Under the pieces are notes generated by a model. It was not told the DNA's origin, ran no database searches, and saw only the letters and a list, made by a program, of their open reading frames with translations. A stretch of 64,000 nucleotides of DNA. It comes from Nocardia puris (GTDB taxonomy: Bacteria > Actinomycetota > Actinomycetes > Mycobacteriales > Mycobacteriaceae). Both the position numbers and the translations under genes were made by a program. Positions 25,372 through 34,189 of the stretch are shown here, one piece after another (the stretch's first letter is position 1; each line of letters opens with the position of its first letter). The stretch covers positions 62,001 through 126,000 of the forward strand of contig NZ_QNRE01000007.1 in the NCBI RefSeq assembly GCF_003315035.1. Reading direction: 5' to 3'.

Positions 25372-28119
25372 GTGAGCTCACCCACAACCGCCTCGCGTCC
25401 CACCGCCGCCTCCGACGCCTCCGGCGCCTCCGGCTCGGGGGACCGGCCGACCCTGCTGTTGCTGGACGGGCATTCGCTCGCCTACCGCGCGTTCTTCGCG
25501 CTGCCCGCGGAGAACTTCAAGACCGTCACCGGCCAGACCACCAACGCCGTGTACGGCTTCACCGCCATGCTCATCAACCTGCTGCGCGACGAGAAGCCCA
25601 CGCACGTCGCGGCCGCGTTCGACGTGTCGCGCAAGACGTTCCGCACCGAGGCCTACCCGGAGTACAAGGCGAACCGCTCGCAGACGCCCGACGAGTTCCG
25701 CGGCCAGGTGGAGCTCACCAAGGACGTGCTCGGCGCGCTCGGCATCCCCGTCATGGCCATCGACGGGTTCGAGGCCGACGACGTGATCGCCACGCTCACC
25801 ACCCAGGCCGTGCCCGAGGGCTTCCGCGTGCTCATCGTCACCGGCGACCGCGACTCCATCCAGCTGGTCACCGACGACGTCACCGTGCTCTACCCGCGCA
25901 AGGGCGTCTCCGACCTCACCCGGTTCACCCCCGAGGAGGTCATGACCAAATACGGGCTCACCCCGGCCCAGTACCCCGACTACGCGGCGCTGCGCGGCGA
26001 CCCGAGCGACAACCTGCCCGGCATCCCGGGGGTGGGCGAGAAGACCGCCGCCAAATGGATCCGTGAGTACGGGGACCTGACGAATCTGGTGGACAAGGTC
26101 GACCAGGTGAAGGGCAAGGTCGGCGACGCGCTGCGCGCCAACCTGAGCAGCGTGGTGCTCAACCGCCAGCTCACCGAGATGGTCAAGGACGTGCCGCTGC
26201 CGTACACGCCGGAGCAGCTGGCGCAGGGACCGTGGGACCGGGAGAAGATCCACCAGCTCTTCGACGACCTCGAATTCCGCGTGCTGCGCGACCGGCTGTT
26301 CGAGACGCTGGCCCCGCCGGAGCCCGAGGCCGAGTCCGGTTTCGAGATCTCCGGTGGCGCGCTGGCCGTGGGCGCGGTCGCCGAATGGCTCGCCGAGCAC
26401 GCGAAAGCCGGTGCGCGCCACGGTGTCTCGGTGGTCGGCACCGGTACGCCGGTGCACGGCGACGTGAAGGCGCTGGCCATCGCCGCCGCCGACGGGGAGA
26501 GCGGCTACATCGACGTCACAGTCCTCACGCCCGAGGACGAGGCGGCGCTCGGCGCGTGGCTGGCCGATCCCGCCGTGCCCAAGGCGCTGCACGAGGCGAA
26601 GGCCGCCGGGCACGCGCTGCGCGGGCGCGGCTGGACCCTGGCGGGCCTGACCTCCGACACCGCGCTGGCCGCGTATCTGGTGCGCCCCGGCCAGCGCAGC
26701 TTCAACCTCGACGATCTCTCGCTGCGCTACCTGCACCGCGAGCTGCGCGCGGAGACCGAGGCCGAACCGCAGCTGTCGCTGCTGGACGACGAGGAGACCG
26801 TCGACGCCGAGGTGGCCAGGGGCGAGATGCTGCGCGCCCGCGCCGTCCTGGACCTGGCGGCCGCCCTGGACGAGGAACTGGAGCGCATCGAGTCGACCGC
26901 GCTGCTCACCGATATGGAGCTGCCGCTGCTGGGTGTGCTGGCCACGCTCGAGGAGGCGGGCATCGCCGTCGACGTGCCGCAGCTCGAGTCGCTGCAACGC
27001 CGTTTCGCCGACAAGGTCGGCGAGGCCGCCGAGGCCGCCTACGGCGTGATCGGCAAGCAGATCAACCTGGGGTCGCCGAAGCAGTTGCAGGTGGTGCTGT
27101 TCGACGAGCTCGACATGCCGAAGACCAAGCGCACCAAGACCGGGTACACCACCGACGCCGACGCGCTCGAGTCGCTGTTCGAGAAGACCCAGCACCCGTT
27201 CCTCGAACATCTGCTCGCGCACCGCGACGCCACCCGCCTGAAGGTCACCGTGGACGGCCTGCTCAAGTCGGTCGCCGACGACGGCCGTATCCACACCACC
27301 TTCAACCAGACCATCGCCGCCACCGGACGGCTCTCCTCCACCGAGCCGAACCTCCAGAACATCCCGATCCGCACCGACACCGGTCGCGAGATCCGCGACA
27401 CCTTCGTCGTCGGCGCCGGCTACGCCGAACTGATGACCGCCGACTACAGCCAGATCGAGATGCGCATCATGGCGCACCTGTCCGGCGACGAGGGGCTGAT
27501 CGAGGCGTTCAACTCCGGCGAGGACCTGCACACCTTCGTCGCCTCCAAGGCGTTCGACATCCCGCTGGCCGAGGTCACCCCAGAGCTGCGCCGCCGCATC
27601 AAGGCCATGTCCTACGGCCTCGCCTACGGTCTGAGCTCCTACGGCCTGTCGGCCCAGCTCAAGATCAGCACCACCGAGGCCAAGGAGCAGATGGACATCT
27701 ACTTCTCGCGCTTCGGCCGCATCCGCGACTACCTGTACGAGGTGGTCGAACAGGCGCGCAAGGTCGGCTACACCGAAACCCTGTTCGGCCGCCGCCGCTA
27801 CCTGCCCGACCTGGACTCCAGCAACCGCCAACGCCGCGAGGCCGCCGAGCGCATGGCCCTGAACGCCCCCATCCAGGGCACCGCCGCCGACATCATCAAG
27901 GTCGCGATGATCAACGTGCACAACGCGATCCGCGCGGCGAACCTGCGCTCCCGCATGCTCCTCCAGATCCACGACGAGCTGGTGTTCGAAGTAGCCGACG
28001 GCGAGCGCGAGGCCCTGGAATCCCTCGCCCGCGAGAACATGTCCTCGGCCATCGCCCTCTCCGTCCCCCTGGACGTGTCCGTGGGCACGGGCCGCAGCTG
28101 GGACTCCGCGGCGCACTAG
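25372..28119 (+). CDS. polA: DNA polymerase I
   Basis: 915 residues from the GTG at 25372, chosen because the upstream part of the frame is non-coding and the 5'-3' exonuclease begins soon after (LLLLDGHSLAYRAFFALP). Domains: 5'-3' exonuclease ~23-320 (VTGDRDSIQLV, GDPSDNLPGIPGVGEKTA); a 3'-5' exonuclease-like domain ~340-520 without the catalytic acidic motifs, as in mycobacterial PolA; polymerase ~540-915 with motif A DYSQIEMRIMAHL, the O-helix RRRIKAMSYGLAYGLSSYGL and motif C IHDELVFE. Fills gaps in repair and Okazaki processing. An almost full-length antisense open frame exists but is a GC artefact. Confidence 0.98.
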   Translation: MSSPTTASRPTAASDASGASGSGDRPTLLLLDGHSLAYRAFFALPAENFKTVTGQTTNAVYGFTAMLINLLRDEKPTHVAAAFDVSRKTFRTEAYPEYKANRSQTPDEFRGQVELTKDVLGALGIPVMAIDGFEADDVIATLTTQAVPEGFRVLIVTGDRDSIQLVTDDVTVLYPRKGVSDLTRFTPEEVMTKYGLTPAQYPDYAALRGDPSDNLPGIPGVGEKTAAKWIREYGDLTNLVDKVDQVKGKVGDALRANLSSVVLNRQLTEMVKDVPLPYTPEQLAQGPWDREKIHQLFDDLEFRVLRDRLFETLAPPEPEAESGFEISGGALAVGAVAEWLAEHAKAGARHGVSVVGTGTPVHGDVKALAIAAADGESGYIDVTVLTPEDEAALGAWLADPAVPKALHEAKAAGHALRGRGWTLAGLTSDTALAAYLVRPGQRSFNLDDLSLRYLHRELRAETEAEPQLSLLDDEETVDAEVARGEMLRARAVLDLAAALDEELERIESTALLTDMELPLLGVLATLEEAGIAVDVPQLESLQRRFADKVGEAAEAAYGVIGKQINLGSPKQLQVVLFDELDMPKTKRTKTGYTTDADALESLFEKTQHPFLEHLLAHRDATRLKVTVDGLLKSVADDGRIHTTFNQTIAATGRLSSTEPNLQNIPIRTDTGREIRDTFVVGAGYAELMTADYSQIEMRIMAHLSGDEGLIEAFNSGEDLHTFVASKAFDIPLAEVTPELRRRIKAMSYGLAYGLSSYGLSAQLKISTTEAKEQMDIYFSRFGRIRDYLYEVVEQARKVGYTETLFGRRRYLPDLDSSNRQRREAAERMALNAPIQGTAADIIKVAMINVHNAIRAANLRSRMLLQIHDELVFEVADGEREALESLARENMSSAIALSVPLDVSVGTGRSWDSAAH

Positions 28120-28126
28120 ACCGAGA

Positions 28127-28152
28127 CGGCTCCGGGTCGGTCCCCGGAGCCG
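28127..28152 (+). terminator. Terminator-like hairpin after polA
   Basis: Ten-base stem CGGCTCCGGG / CCCGGAGCCG with a 6-base loop, 8 bases after the polA stop; no T-run. Confidence 0.6.
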
Positions 28153-28209
28153 CCGCGCTCGCTCGAAATACGCGGTGGAACGGGCGCTTTCGCCTCACGG
28201 CAGGTTGGT

Positions 28210-29400
28210 TCAGCGTGTCGGTTGCTCCGGCGGCCGCGTAGCGGTGCTGTGCCCGGTGCTGTCGGACTTCGAATCCCTTGGGGGCCCGTCGAAGGGGTCA
28301 TTCCAGGACGCAGGGGTCGGTGGGGTGAGCGGCAACGGGTTGAGTGCGTGGCCGTGGCCGGTGCGTGCGCTACAGAACTTGAACGTGCCGCGCCGGTCGA
28401 ACAGTTGGCGCATGTGCGGGTCGACGTGATCCAGGAGCCAGGTGCTCACGCCGGTCTCCTCGTTCGAGCGGTGGCGGTCCCAGGCGCGCCGCAGGGAATC
28501 GAGGCGTGTCACCGCTTCGGCGTGCATCCACCACCGGGGGCACCATACGGTGTCGCCGCTGTCGAACACCTGTCGACGGTACACCTGGCTCAGATACTTC
28601 TCGACGAATTCGGCGACGTCGTCGTAGGCCGATATCGGCACCGCGGCAACGGGAATGTTCGTTTCCGATGCGTCCGCGACGGTTTCGGGCTCGGCGTGAG
28701 CGACCAGGAACATCTCCGGCGGCGGCGCCTCCACCGGCAGGGGCCTGAGCCGGTCCTGGTGGCCGGTGTGCAGGTGGCAGTATCGGAACGGACCGTATCG
28801 GTCGAGCAGCGTATTCATATGCGGGTCCGCGTGATCCAGCAGCCAGACGCTCATGCCGGGTCCACCCGTCGAGCGAAAGTGCTCCCAGGATTGCCGCATC
28901 GCCTCCAGCCGCGCCACGGCTTCGGCGTGCTTCCACCATTCGGGGCACCACCGGGTGCCGGCATCGGTGATGCGTTCCCGATACACCGGGATCAGATAGT
29001 CCACGCCGAATCTTATTGCGCCGGTGTGGATGTGGTCCTGTTCCGCATCAGGAGGGGGTGGTTTCGGCGGCACCGGCGCATCCTGGTGGCTGCCCCGGAT
29101 GCCGCACAGCTTGAACGGACCCGCCCGATCGAGCAGTGCGGCCATGTGCGCGTCGGCGTGGTCCAGGAACCAGAGGCTGAGTCCCTGCGTGCGATCGTGG
29201 CGGTAGTACTCCCAGGAGCGCCACATCGCGTCCAGCCGAACGGCGGCCTCGGCATGCCGGTACCACTCGGCGCACCAGGCGGCCTCGCCGGCATCCCCGA
29301 CTTTGCGCCGGTAGACCGGGCTCAGATAACCCTCGACCCACGCCATCAGATCGCCGAAGATGTCCGAATCCTGCTCCCGCACAGCGCTCGACCTCCCCAT
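28210..29400 (-). CDS. Protein with three tandem DUF4913 domains
   Basis: 396 residues from the ATG at 29400 (GAGAGGTG upstream). Three copies of one ~95-residue unit lie at about 12-108, 127-222 and 260-365. Each has the pattern Y-L-x-P/Q-V-Y-R-R/E, a Trp-Cys-x-x-Trp/W-W/Y-x-HAEAV-R-L-D/E-x-M/L, W-E/D, then SxWLLDHxDPHM and GxFKxC. Copies include WCAEWYRHAEAAVRLDAM, WCPEWWKHAEAVARLEAM and WCPRWWMHAEAVTRLDSL. Proline-rich linkers separate the units and a disordered tail ends the protein. DUF4913 is usually a single domain in plasmid or integrative-element proteins of actinomycetes; its role is unknown. Converges on polA. Confidence 0.85.
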   Translation of the reverse strand: MGRSSAVREQDSDIFGDLMAWVEGYLSPVYRRKVGDAGEAAWCAEWYRHAEAAVRLDAMWRSWEYYRHDRTQGLSLWFLDHADAHMAALLDRAGPFKLCGIRGSHQDAPVPPKPPPPDAEQDHIHTGAIRFGVDYLIPVYRERITDAGTRWCPEWWKHAEAVARLEAMRQSWEHFRSTGGPGMSVWLLDHADPHMNTLLDRYGPFRYCHLHTGHQDRLRPLPVEAPPPEMFLVAHAEPETVADASETNIPVAAVPISAYDDVAEFVEKYLSQVYRRQVFDSGDTVWCPRWWMHAEAVTRLDSLRRAWDRHRSNEETGVSTWLLDHVDPHMRQLFDRRGTFKFCSARTGHGHALNPLPLTPPTPASWNDPFDGPPRDSKSDSTGHSTATRPPEQPTR

Positions 29401-29608
29401 GCCCCGAACGGACACCTCTCGGACAAGTATGCCGGGCAACCGAACTCGGCGATACCGCGTGTTCTCCCGGCCCGGCCGTGGGTTGCCAGGCGCGGTGGCA
29501 TCCGACCGGCGACCCCGCGCCACCGACGCGGTAGATCACGAACTCGTCGTCGTGAGGGGTAGGTCGAGTCGGGTGACCTGCCGATCGAGGGGCGCCAGGG
29601 CCGCGTAG

Positions 29609-29749
29609 GAGGAGTCGCTCGCCGCCGCCCTGCCGAACGCCGAAATCGCCTGGGTGGACGACAGTTACACGCTGATCCCGCTCGACCAGCCCGCCGCGCT
29701 CGCCCGCCGCCTTCGTGACTTCGTGCTCGCGCGGTCGGCATCGGGGTGA
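29609..29749 (+). pseudogene. Remnant of an alpha/beta-hydrolase C-terminus
   Basis: A 46-residue frame without start, entered from an in-frame TAG at 29606 and ended by TGA. It reads ...LPNAEIAWVDDSYTLIPLDQP then AALARRLRDFVLA, which looks like the last segment of alpha/beta hydrolases of the haloalkane-dehalogenase-like kind found in mycobacteria. The upstream ~200 bases no longer encode the rest. Decayed gene left beside the alkylsulfatase. Confidence 0.55.
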
Positions 29750-29792
29750 GGTCCCGTGGCGCCGGGAACATCCCCTCGCCGGTGATCGGCCT

Positions 29793-31616
29793 TCACGGCG
29801 TGACGATATCGAACCGCGGATCCGGCGTCTCCAGCAGCGACAGCAAGGTACTGAGCAGCTTCTCGTCCCCTTCGACCTCGATCCCGTCCATCCCCTGACC
29901 CGTCAGCGCCGCGACCAGGCTCGCTTTGGTGAGCGTGAGCGTGACGTCAGGATCGCCACGCAGGGGAGCGTTCGGGCTCGCCGTGCGGTGGGTGAGCGCG
30001 CCGTGGGAAAGCCGCAGGCGCACAACGCGATTCTCGTCGGTGAGATGCCAGTCCATGACGAATCCGGTGTCGGCGGCGCGGGGCCCGTCGATGCGCACGG
30101 CCATGGAGTCGATGATCATGTCGACGGTCAGCGCCATCATCATGGCGGGATCGGTGGTGTCGATGTCGACCGGCGTGGGCCCGGAACGCAATTCGGCCGC
30201 GCCGACGAGATAGAAGTTGCGCCAGGGGCCGTTCTCGGCGCCGTGGCCGAGCTGATCGTAGACGTCGGCCAGCGCCCGGCGGGCGCCCTCGTTGCCCGGT
30301 TCGGCGAACACCGCGTGATTGAGCAGGGTCGCCGCGAATCGTGGGTCGCCGCCGCGCGCGTACTCGGTGGCCTTGTCGATCACCGCCGGGATCCCGCCGT
30401 AGTCGGCGACGTATCGCCGCGCCGTCTCGACGGGCGGGTGCTCCCACAGGTGGGCGGGGTTGCCGTCGAACCACCCCATATACCGCTGATAGACGGCTTT
30501 CACGTTGTGACTCAACGAGCCGTAGTAGCCGCGGTTGGCCCACAGTGCGTCCAGCGCGGGCGGCAAGGTCAGCTGTTCGGCGATCTCGGGACCGGTGAGG
30601 CCGCGGTTGGTCAGGCGCAGGGTCTGGTCGTGCAGGTAGGCGTACATATCGCGTTGTCCGGCAAGCCATTGCGTCCACTCCCGCTGCCCCCACGTGGGCC
30701 AGTGGTGCGAGGCGAACGCGACGTCGGCGTGGTCGGCGAACAGCGCGATCGCCTCGTCGAGGTAGGCGGCCCACACCCGGGAGTCGCGCACCAGCGCGCC
30801 GCGCAGGGTGAGCACGTTGTGCATGTTGTGGGTCGCGTTCTCCGCCGTGCAGAGCGCGCGCCGGTCGGGGAACAGGAAGTTCATCTCGGCGGGGGCCTCC
30901 GTGCCGGGCGTGAGCTGGAAGACGATGCGCACGCCGTCGATCTCCTCCTCCTGCCCGGTGCGGGTGATGTCGAGGGTGGGCGGGATCAGCGTGACGGTGC
31001 CCGTCGAGGTGGTCATCCCGAGGCCGCATCCGATCTGGCCGTCGGGCGCCTTCGCCAGTCCCGCGCCGTACATGAAGATCGCCCGGCGGGTCATCGCGTT
31101 GCCCGCGTACACGTTCTCGCTGGCCGCGTGCTCGAGGAAGCCCGCGGGCGCCACGATCGGCACGGGCGCGTGCCCCTCCGGGACCACGCCGCGCGCGCCG
31201 CCGAAGTGATCGGCGTGCGAGTGCGTGTAGATCAAGCCGGTGACCGGCCGGTCGCCCCGGTGCCGCCGGTAGAGATCCAGCGCGGCGGCGGCGGTCTCGG
31301 CAGAGATGAGCGGATCGATCACGATGACGCCCTCGCGCCCCTCGACCAGCGTCATGTTCGACAGATCGAGGTTGCGCACCTGGTAGATGCCCTCGGTCAC
31401 CTCGAACAGTCCCTGCTCGTTGCACAGTTGCGCCTGTCGCCACAGGCTCGGGTTGGCGGTGGGCGGACAGTCCCCGGTGAGGAAGTCGTAGGCCCGCACG
31501 TCCCAGATCACGCGCCCATCGGCGGCGGTGATCGCCGGGGGGTCGAAGCGCGCGACCAACCCTCTGGTGGCGTTGGCGAAATCGGTGGTGTCGCCGTAGT
31601 CCAGATTCGCGGTCAT
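29793..31616 (-). CDS. Alkylsulfatase (SdsA/BDS1-type metallo-beta-lactamase fold)
   Basis: 607 residues from the ATG at 31616 (AACAGGAGACAG upstream). Opens with an MBL domain: VIDPLISAETAAAALDLY and the di-zinc motif THSHADHFGG at about residue 135. Further family features: NEQGLFEVTEGIYQVRNLDLSNMT, EMNFLFPDRRALCTAENATHNMHN, and GYYGSLSHNVKAVYQRYMGW in the dimerisation helices. The last ~120 residues form an SCP2-like sterol-carrier domain. These enzymes cleave primary or secondary alkyl sulfates such as SDS to alcohol and sulfate. No signal peptide seen, so probably cytoplasmic. It is divergent from the DUF389 gene. Confidence 0.93.
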   Translation of the reverse strand: MTANLDYGDTTDFANATRGLVARFDPPAITAADGRVIWDVRAYDFLTGDCPPTANPSLWRQAQLCNEQGLFEVTEGIYQVRNLDLSNMTLVEGREGVIVIDPLISAETAAAALDLYRRHRGDRPVTGLIYTHSHADHFGGARGVVPEGHAPVPIVAPAGFLEHAASENVYAGNAMTRRAIFMYGAGLAKAPDGQIGCGLGMTTSTGTVTLIPPTLDITRTGQEEEIDGVRIVFQLTPGTEAPAEMNFLFPDRRALCTAENATHNMHNVLTLRGALVRDSRVWAAYLDEAIALFADHADVAFASHHWPTWGQREWTQWLAGQRDMYAYLHDQTLRLTNRGLTGPEIAEQLTLPPALDALWANRGYYGSLSHNVKAVYQRYMGWFDGNPAHLWEHPPVETARRYVADYGGIPAVIDKATEYARGGDPRFAATLLNHAVFAEPGNEGARRALADVYDQLGHGAENGPWRNFYLVGAAELRSGPTPVDIDTTDPAMMMALTVDMIIDSMAVRIDGPRAADTGFVMDWHLTDENRVVRLRLSHGALTHRTASPNAPLRGDPDVTLTLTKASLVAALTGQGMDGIEVEGDEKLLSTLLSLLETPDPRFDIVTP

Positions 31617-31778
31617 CGCTGTCTCCTGTTCAGTGTCGGGACGCTGCGCTGCTCCGTCCGCGTGCGGCGCGCCGGCGCCCGGACCGCGCGGGACCTGGTC
31701 CGGGCTCACGCTACGACCGGGCACGCGCTCCGGGATCACCTCTCACGGGTGATTTCGCGGCCGGTGGGTCCCGGCACG

Positions 31779-32783
31779 ATGAAGTCCGTGAGCAGCCGCA
31801 CCGAGGGATGGCGCGCGACGCGGAATCTGATTCCGCCGGGTCAGCGCCGCACGCTGGACGAGCTGACCGATCGCCTCGACCTCGCCGCAGGCGACACCCG
31901 GGCCAAACGGTCGGCCTTCTGGATCATGCTGGTGCTGTCGGCGGTGATCGCGATCTCGGGGGTGATCGGGGACTCGACGGCGACCGTGATCGGCGCGATG
32001 ATCGTCGCGCCGCTTTCGGTGCCGATCCTGGGCGTGGGGCTCGGCATCGCCACCGGCCGCGCGTCGCTGATCGGCCGGAGCATCCTGCTGGTGGTCGCGG
32101 GGGTCCTGCTCGTGGTCGCGTTGGGCGTCCTGATGGCGCAGTTCCTGCCGAATCCGGTGCACGTGCTGTCGAACGCGCAGGTCCTCGGCCGGACCTCGCC
32201 GAAACTGATGGACCTCACCGCGGCGATCGCCACCGGACTCGTCGCGGCGGTCGCGGCCACCCGCCGCGACGTCGGCGATGTGCTGCCCGGCGTCGCGATC
32301 GCGATCTCGCTGGTGCCGCCGCTGGGCGTGGTGGGGGTGTGCCTCGGCTCGGGGGCGCCCGCGCTGGCGGTCGGCGCGTTCGTGCTGTTCGCGTCGAACG
32401 CCGTCGCGATGATCATCACCACCACGGTGGTGCTGGTGGTCGCCGGCTATCCGGGCGAGGCGGGTGCGGGCACGGCGCGGCGTGGACGGGCGTACGCGGT
32501 GCTGGCGGCGGCGTTGGTGCTGGTCGCCGTGCCGATGGTGCTGAATTCGCTGTCGACGCTGTGGGCGAGCCAGATCGCCGACGCCGCCCGCGACTGGTTG
32601 CGCGAGGCGCCCGGCGCGGAGGTCGTCGACGTGACGCTGTCCGGTGACACGGCCACCGTGTCGATCCTCGGACCCGAACCGCTGCCCCCGCTCGCCGACC
32701 TGCAAGGCGCGGTCGACGATCTGGTGCCGTGGGACCCCACGGTCGTGATCGTGCACACCGTGGGGCGGCGGGTCGGCGGGTGA
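31779..32783 (+). CDS. DUF389 membrane protein
   Basis: 334 residues from the ATG at 31779; a GTG at 31788 is an alternative. Typical DUF389 sequence: RSAFWIMLVLSAVIAISGVIGDSTATVIGAMIVAPL, LMDLTAAIATGLVAAVAATRRDVGDVLPGVAIAISLVPPLGVVG, and FVLFASNAVAMIITTTVVL. About seven membrane helices followed by a ~70-residue soluble C-terminal domain. The family has no established function. Divergent from the alkylsulfatase with about 160 bases between. Confidence 0.9.
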   Translation: MKSVSSRTEGWRATRNLIPPGQRRTLDELTDRLDLAAGDTRAKRSAFWIMLVLSAVIAISGVIGDSTATVIGAMIVAPLSVPILGVGLGIATGRASLIGRSILLVVAGVLLVVALGVLMAQFLPNPVHVLSNAQVLGRTSPKLMDLTAAIATGLVAAVAATRRDVGDVLPGVAIAISLVPPLGVVGVCLGSGAPALAVGAFVLFASNAVAMIITTTVVLVVAGYPGEAGAGTARRGRAYAVLAAALVLVAVPMVLNSLSTLWASQIADAARDWLREAPGAEVVDVTLSGDTATVSILGPEPLPPLADLQGAVDDLVPWDPTVVIVHTVGRRVGG

Positions 32784-32784
32784 G

Positions 32785-32803
32785 CTCACCCGATCCGGGT
32801 GAG
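32785..32803. terminator. Hairpin between converging genes
   Basis: Perfect CTCACCC / GGGTGAG stem with 5-base loop right after the DUF389 stop, before the stop of the opposite-strand gene. Confidence 0.55.
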
Positions 32804-32824
32804 TCCGGGCCGCGCCGGGGGGGA

Positions 32825-33238
32825 CTACATCTGATCCGGTCGCCAGGTGGACAGCGCCCAGATCACCACGACGTCGAGCACGATCACGGTGACCGACCAC
32901 CACGGGTAGTAGGGCAGCCACAGGAAATTCCCGACGATCGAGAGCGCCGCGAGCACGATCGCGATCACCCGCGCCCACGCCCGGCCCACCAGCAGCCCGG
33001 CGGCCGTCAGGATGAACAGCCCGCCGAGCGCCACATGAATCCAGCCCCACGTGGTGACGTCGAACCGGTACAGGTACCGAGGCGCCGCCGTGAAGATCCG
33101 GTCGTCCGCGACCGCCGAGATCCCCTGGAACAGTGACAGCAATCCGGCCGCCAGCAGGAACGACGCCGCCATGACCGAGACGACGGCCGCGATGCCTCGC
33201 CCCACGGGCTGCTGCTGAGGTTGCGCCGCATACGCCAT
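32825..33238 (-). CDS. Small four-helix membrane protein (DUF7144-like)
   Basis: 137 residues with four hydrophobic helices and the conserved patches AGLLSLFQGISAVADDRIF, YLYRFDVTTWGWIHVALG and LPYYPWWSVTVIVLDVVVIWAL. This matches the small DUF7144 membrane family common in actinomycetes, of unknown function. Preceded by GAAAGGCTG in its leader. Confidence 0.85.
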   Translation of the reverse strand: MAYAAQPQQQPVGRGIAAVVSVMAASFLLAAGLLSLFQGISAVADDRIFTAAPRYLYRFDVTTWGWIHVALGGLFILTAAGLLVGRAWARVIAIVLAALSIVGNFLWLPYYPWWSVTVIVLDVVVIWALSTWRPDQM

Positions 33239-33436
33239 GATCAGCCTTTCACCGAGGAACGGGTAGACCTCGCAGCCTCCCAGCCCCGGACGGCCCCCAC
33301 CTCATCCGGCGCGGATGAAATCGGGGATCGCGGCGGGTCAGGGCGTTCCTTCCTGGATCGAGCCGTAGCGGTCAGCTGTCCTGTATACATACCGGCTCCG
33401 GCCACCTGGGATCGCGGTTCGACGCGGCCCTTCGGT

Positions 33437-33794
33437 TCACTGTCGCGCCTGAGCCTGGGTCAGGAAGGCCGTGTTCAGTGACCGCGCGAAGAAGGCGGAG
33501 TCGGCGGTGATGCCCCGGCCCACGTTCTGGTTGTGCTGGATCCATTCGGCTTCGCGCACCAGCAAGGTCGTGAGTTCGTCGTCGAGACGGGGTGTAGTCG
33601 TAGTTCGCCCACATCCGGGCGAGTAGCGCGGGGCTCGTGCTCGGCGCTCGGGAGGACTACCGCGCGCCCTGCTTCGCCTCGTCCGTGCGCGGGCTCAAGA
33701 AGGTGGGGCGGTGGTGATCGCGCGCCGTCGCCGTGTAGGGCTCGGGCGGGGTGGGGACGTGGCTGAACAAGGTGGTCTCGTCGTGTTCGTTCAC
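33437..33794 (-). pseudogene. Decayed gene with internal stop and frameshift
   Basis: A GTG at 33794 behind AAAGGACT starts a good frame, NEHDETTLFSHVPTPPEPY...LSPRTDEAKQGAR, which hits a TAG. Beyond it the same reading continues as ALLARMWANYDYTP, and after a one-base shift as LDDELTTLLVREAEWIQHNQ and NVGRGITADSAFFARSLNTAFLTQAQARQ to a TGA at 33437. The three pieces join into one plausible ~118-residue protein with a hydrophilic, helical C-terminus. I do not recognise the family. Two lesions make it a probable pseudogene; a sequencing error cannot explain both easily. Confidence 0.55.
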
Positions 33795-34155
33795 GGTGAG
33801 TCCTTTCGGTATGGCGATTCGTGTCGCCGACTAGGTGGCCGCTCAGGGCCGGTTCGGATGCGCGGGGCATTCGAGGTGCTCCGCGGTGTGGTGCGTGTCC
33901 GCGCGGGGCGCGGAGGTGGGTCATGGTTCCCGAGGTGGTCCCCGGGTCGGCGCTGCTACGGGATTCGGCAGTGCGCTAGTCGCCCGCACGGCGATGGCGT
34001 GCGCAGTGTGGCGGGCCGGGCCGTGATATCGCTGATCCGCGGTGGAAACGAGGCGTGTATCCCCACTCGCCCCGGTCCGCGTTCCCCGTGACCGCTCGCG
34101 TCCACGCGGCGCGGTCGACGGCTCCAGTAGACACTGCTCGGCGGCGTATGTCAAC
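33795..34155. other. Gene-free stretch upstream of the TetR-desaturase unit
   Basis: No supported gene. It holds the leader of the decayed gene at its left end and the region before the TetR operator at its right end. No repeat noticed. Confidence 0.4.
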
Positions 34156-34171
34156 GTTGTAGATCTACAAC
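34156..34171. promoter_or_regulatory. TetR operator candidate, perfect 16-base palindrome
   Basis: GTTGTAGATCTACAAC is a perfect palindrome ending 18 bases before the TetR start codon, directly next to its AGGAGG. It is the natural autoregulatory site. The preceding GTCAAC extends a sequence that recurs before the desaturase genes. Confidence 0.7.
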
Positions 34172-34189
34172 AGGAGGTAGCGCGCACCC

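Noticed and set aside
25378..28116. 912-residue open frame antisense to polA
   Set aside because: A by-product of very high third-position GC; the polA reading has all polymerase motifs and the antisense product is His/Val/Gly-rich with no domain.
29715..31778. Long plus-strand open frame running into the DUF389 gene
   Set aside because: Antisense shadow of the alkylsulfatase; only the part from 31779 has DUF389 sequence and a start.
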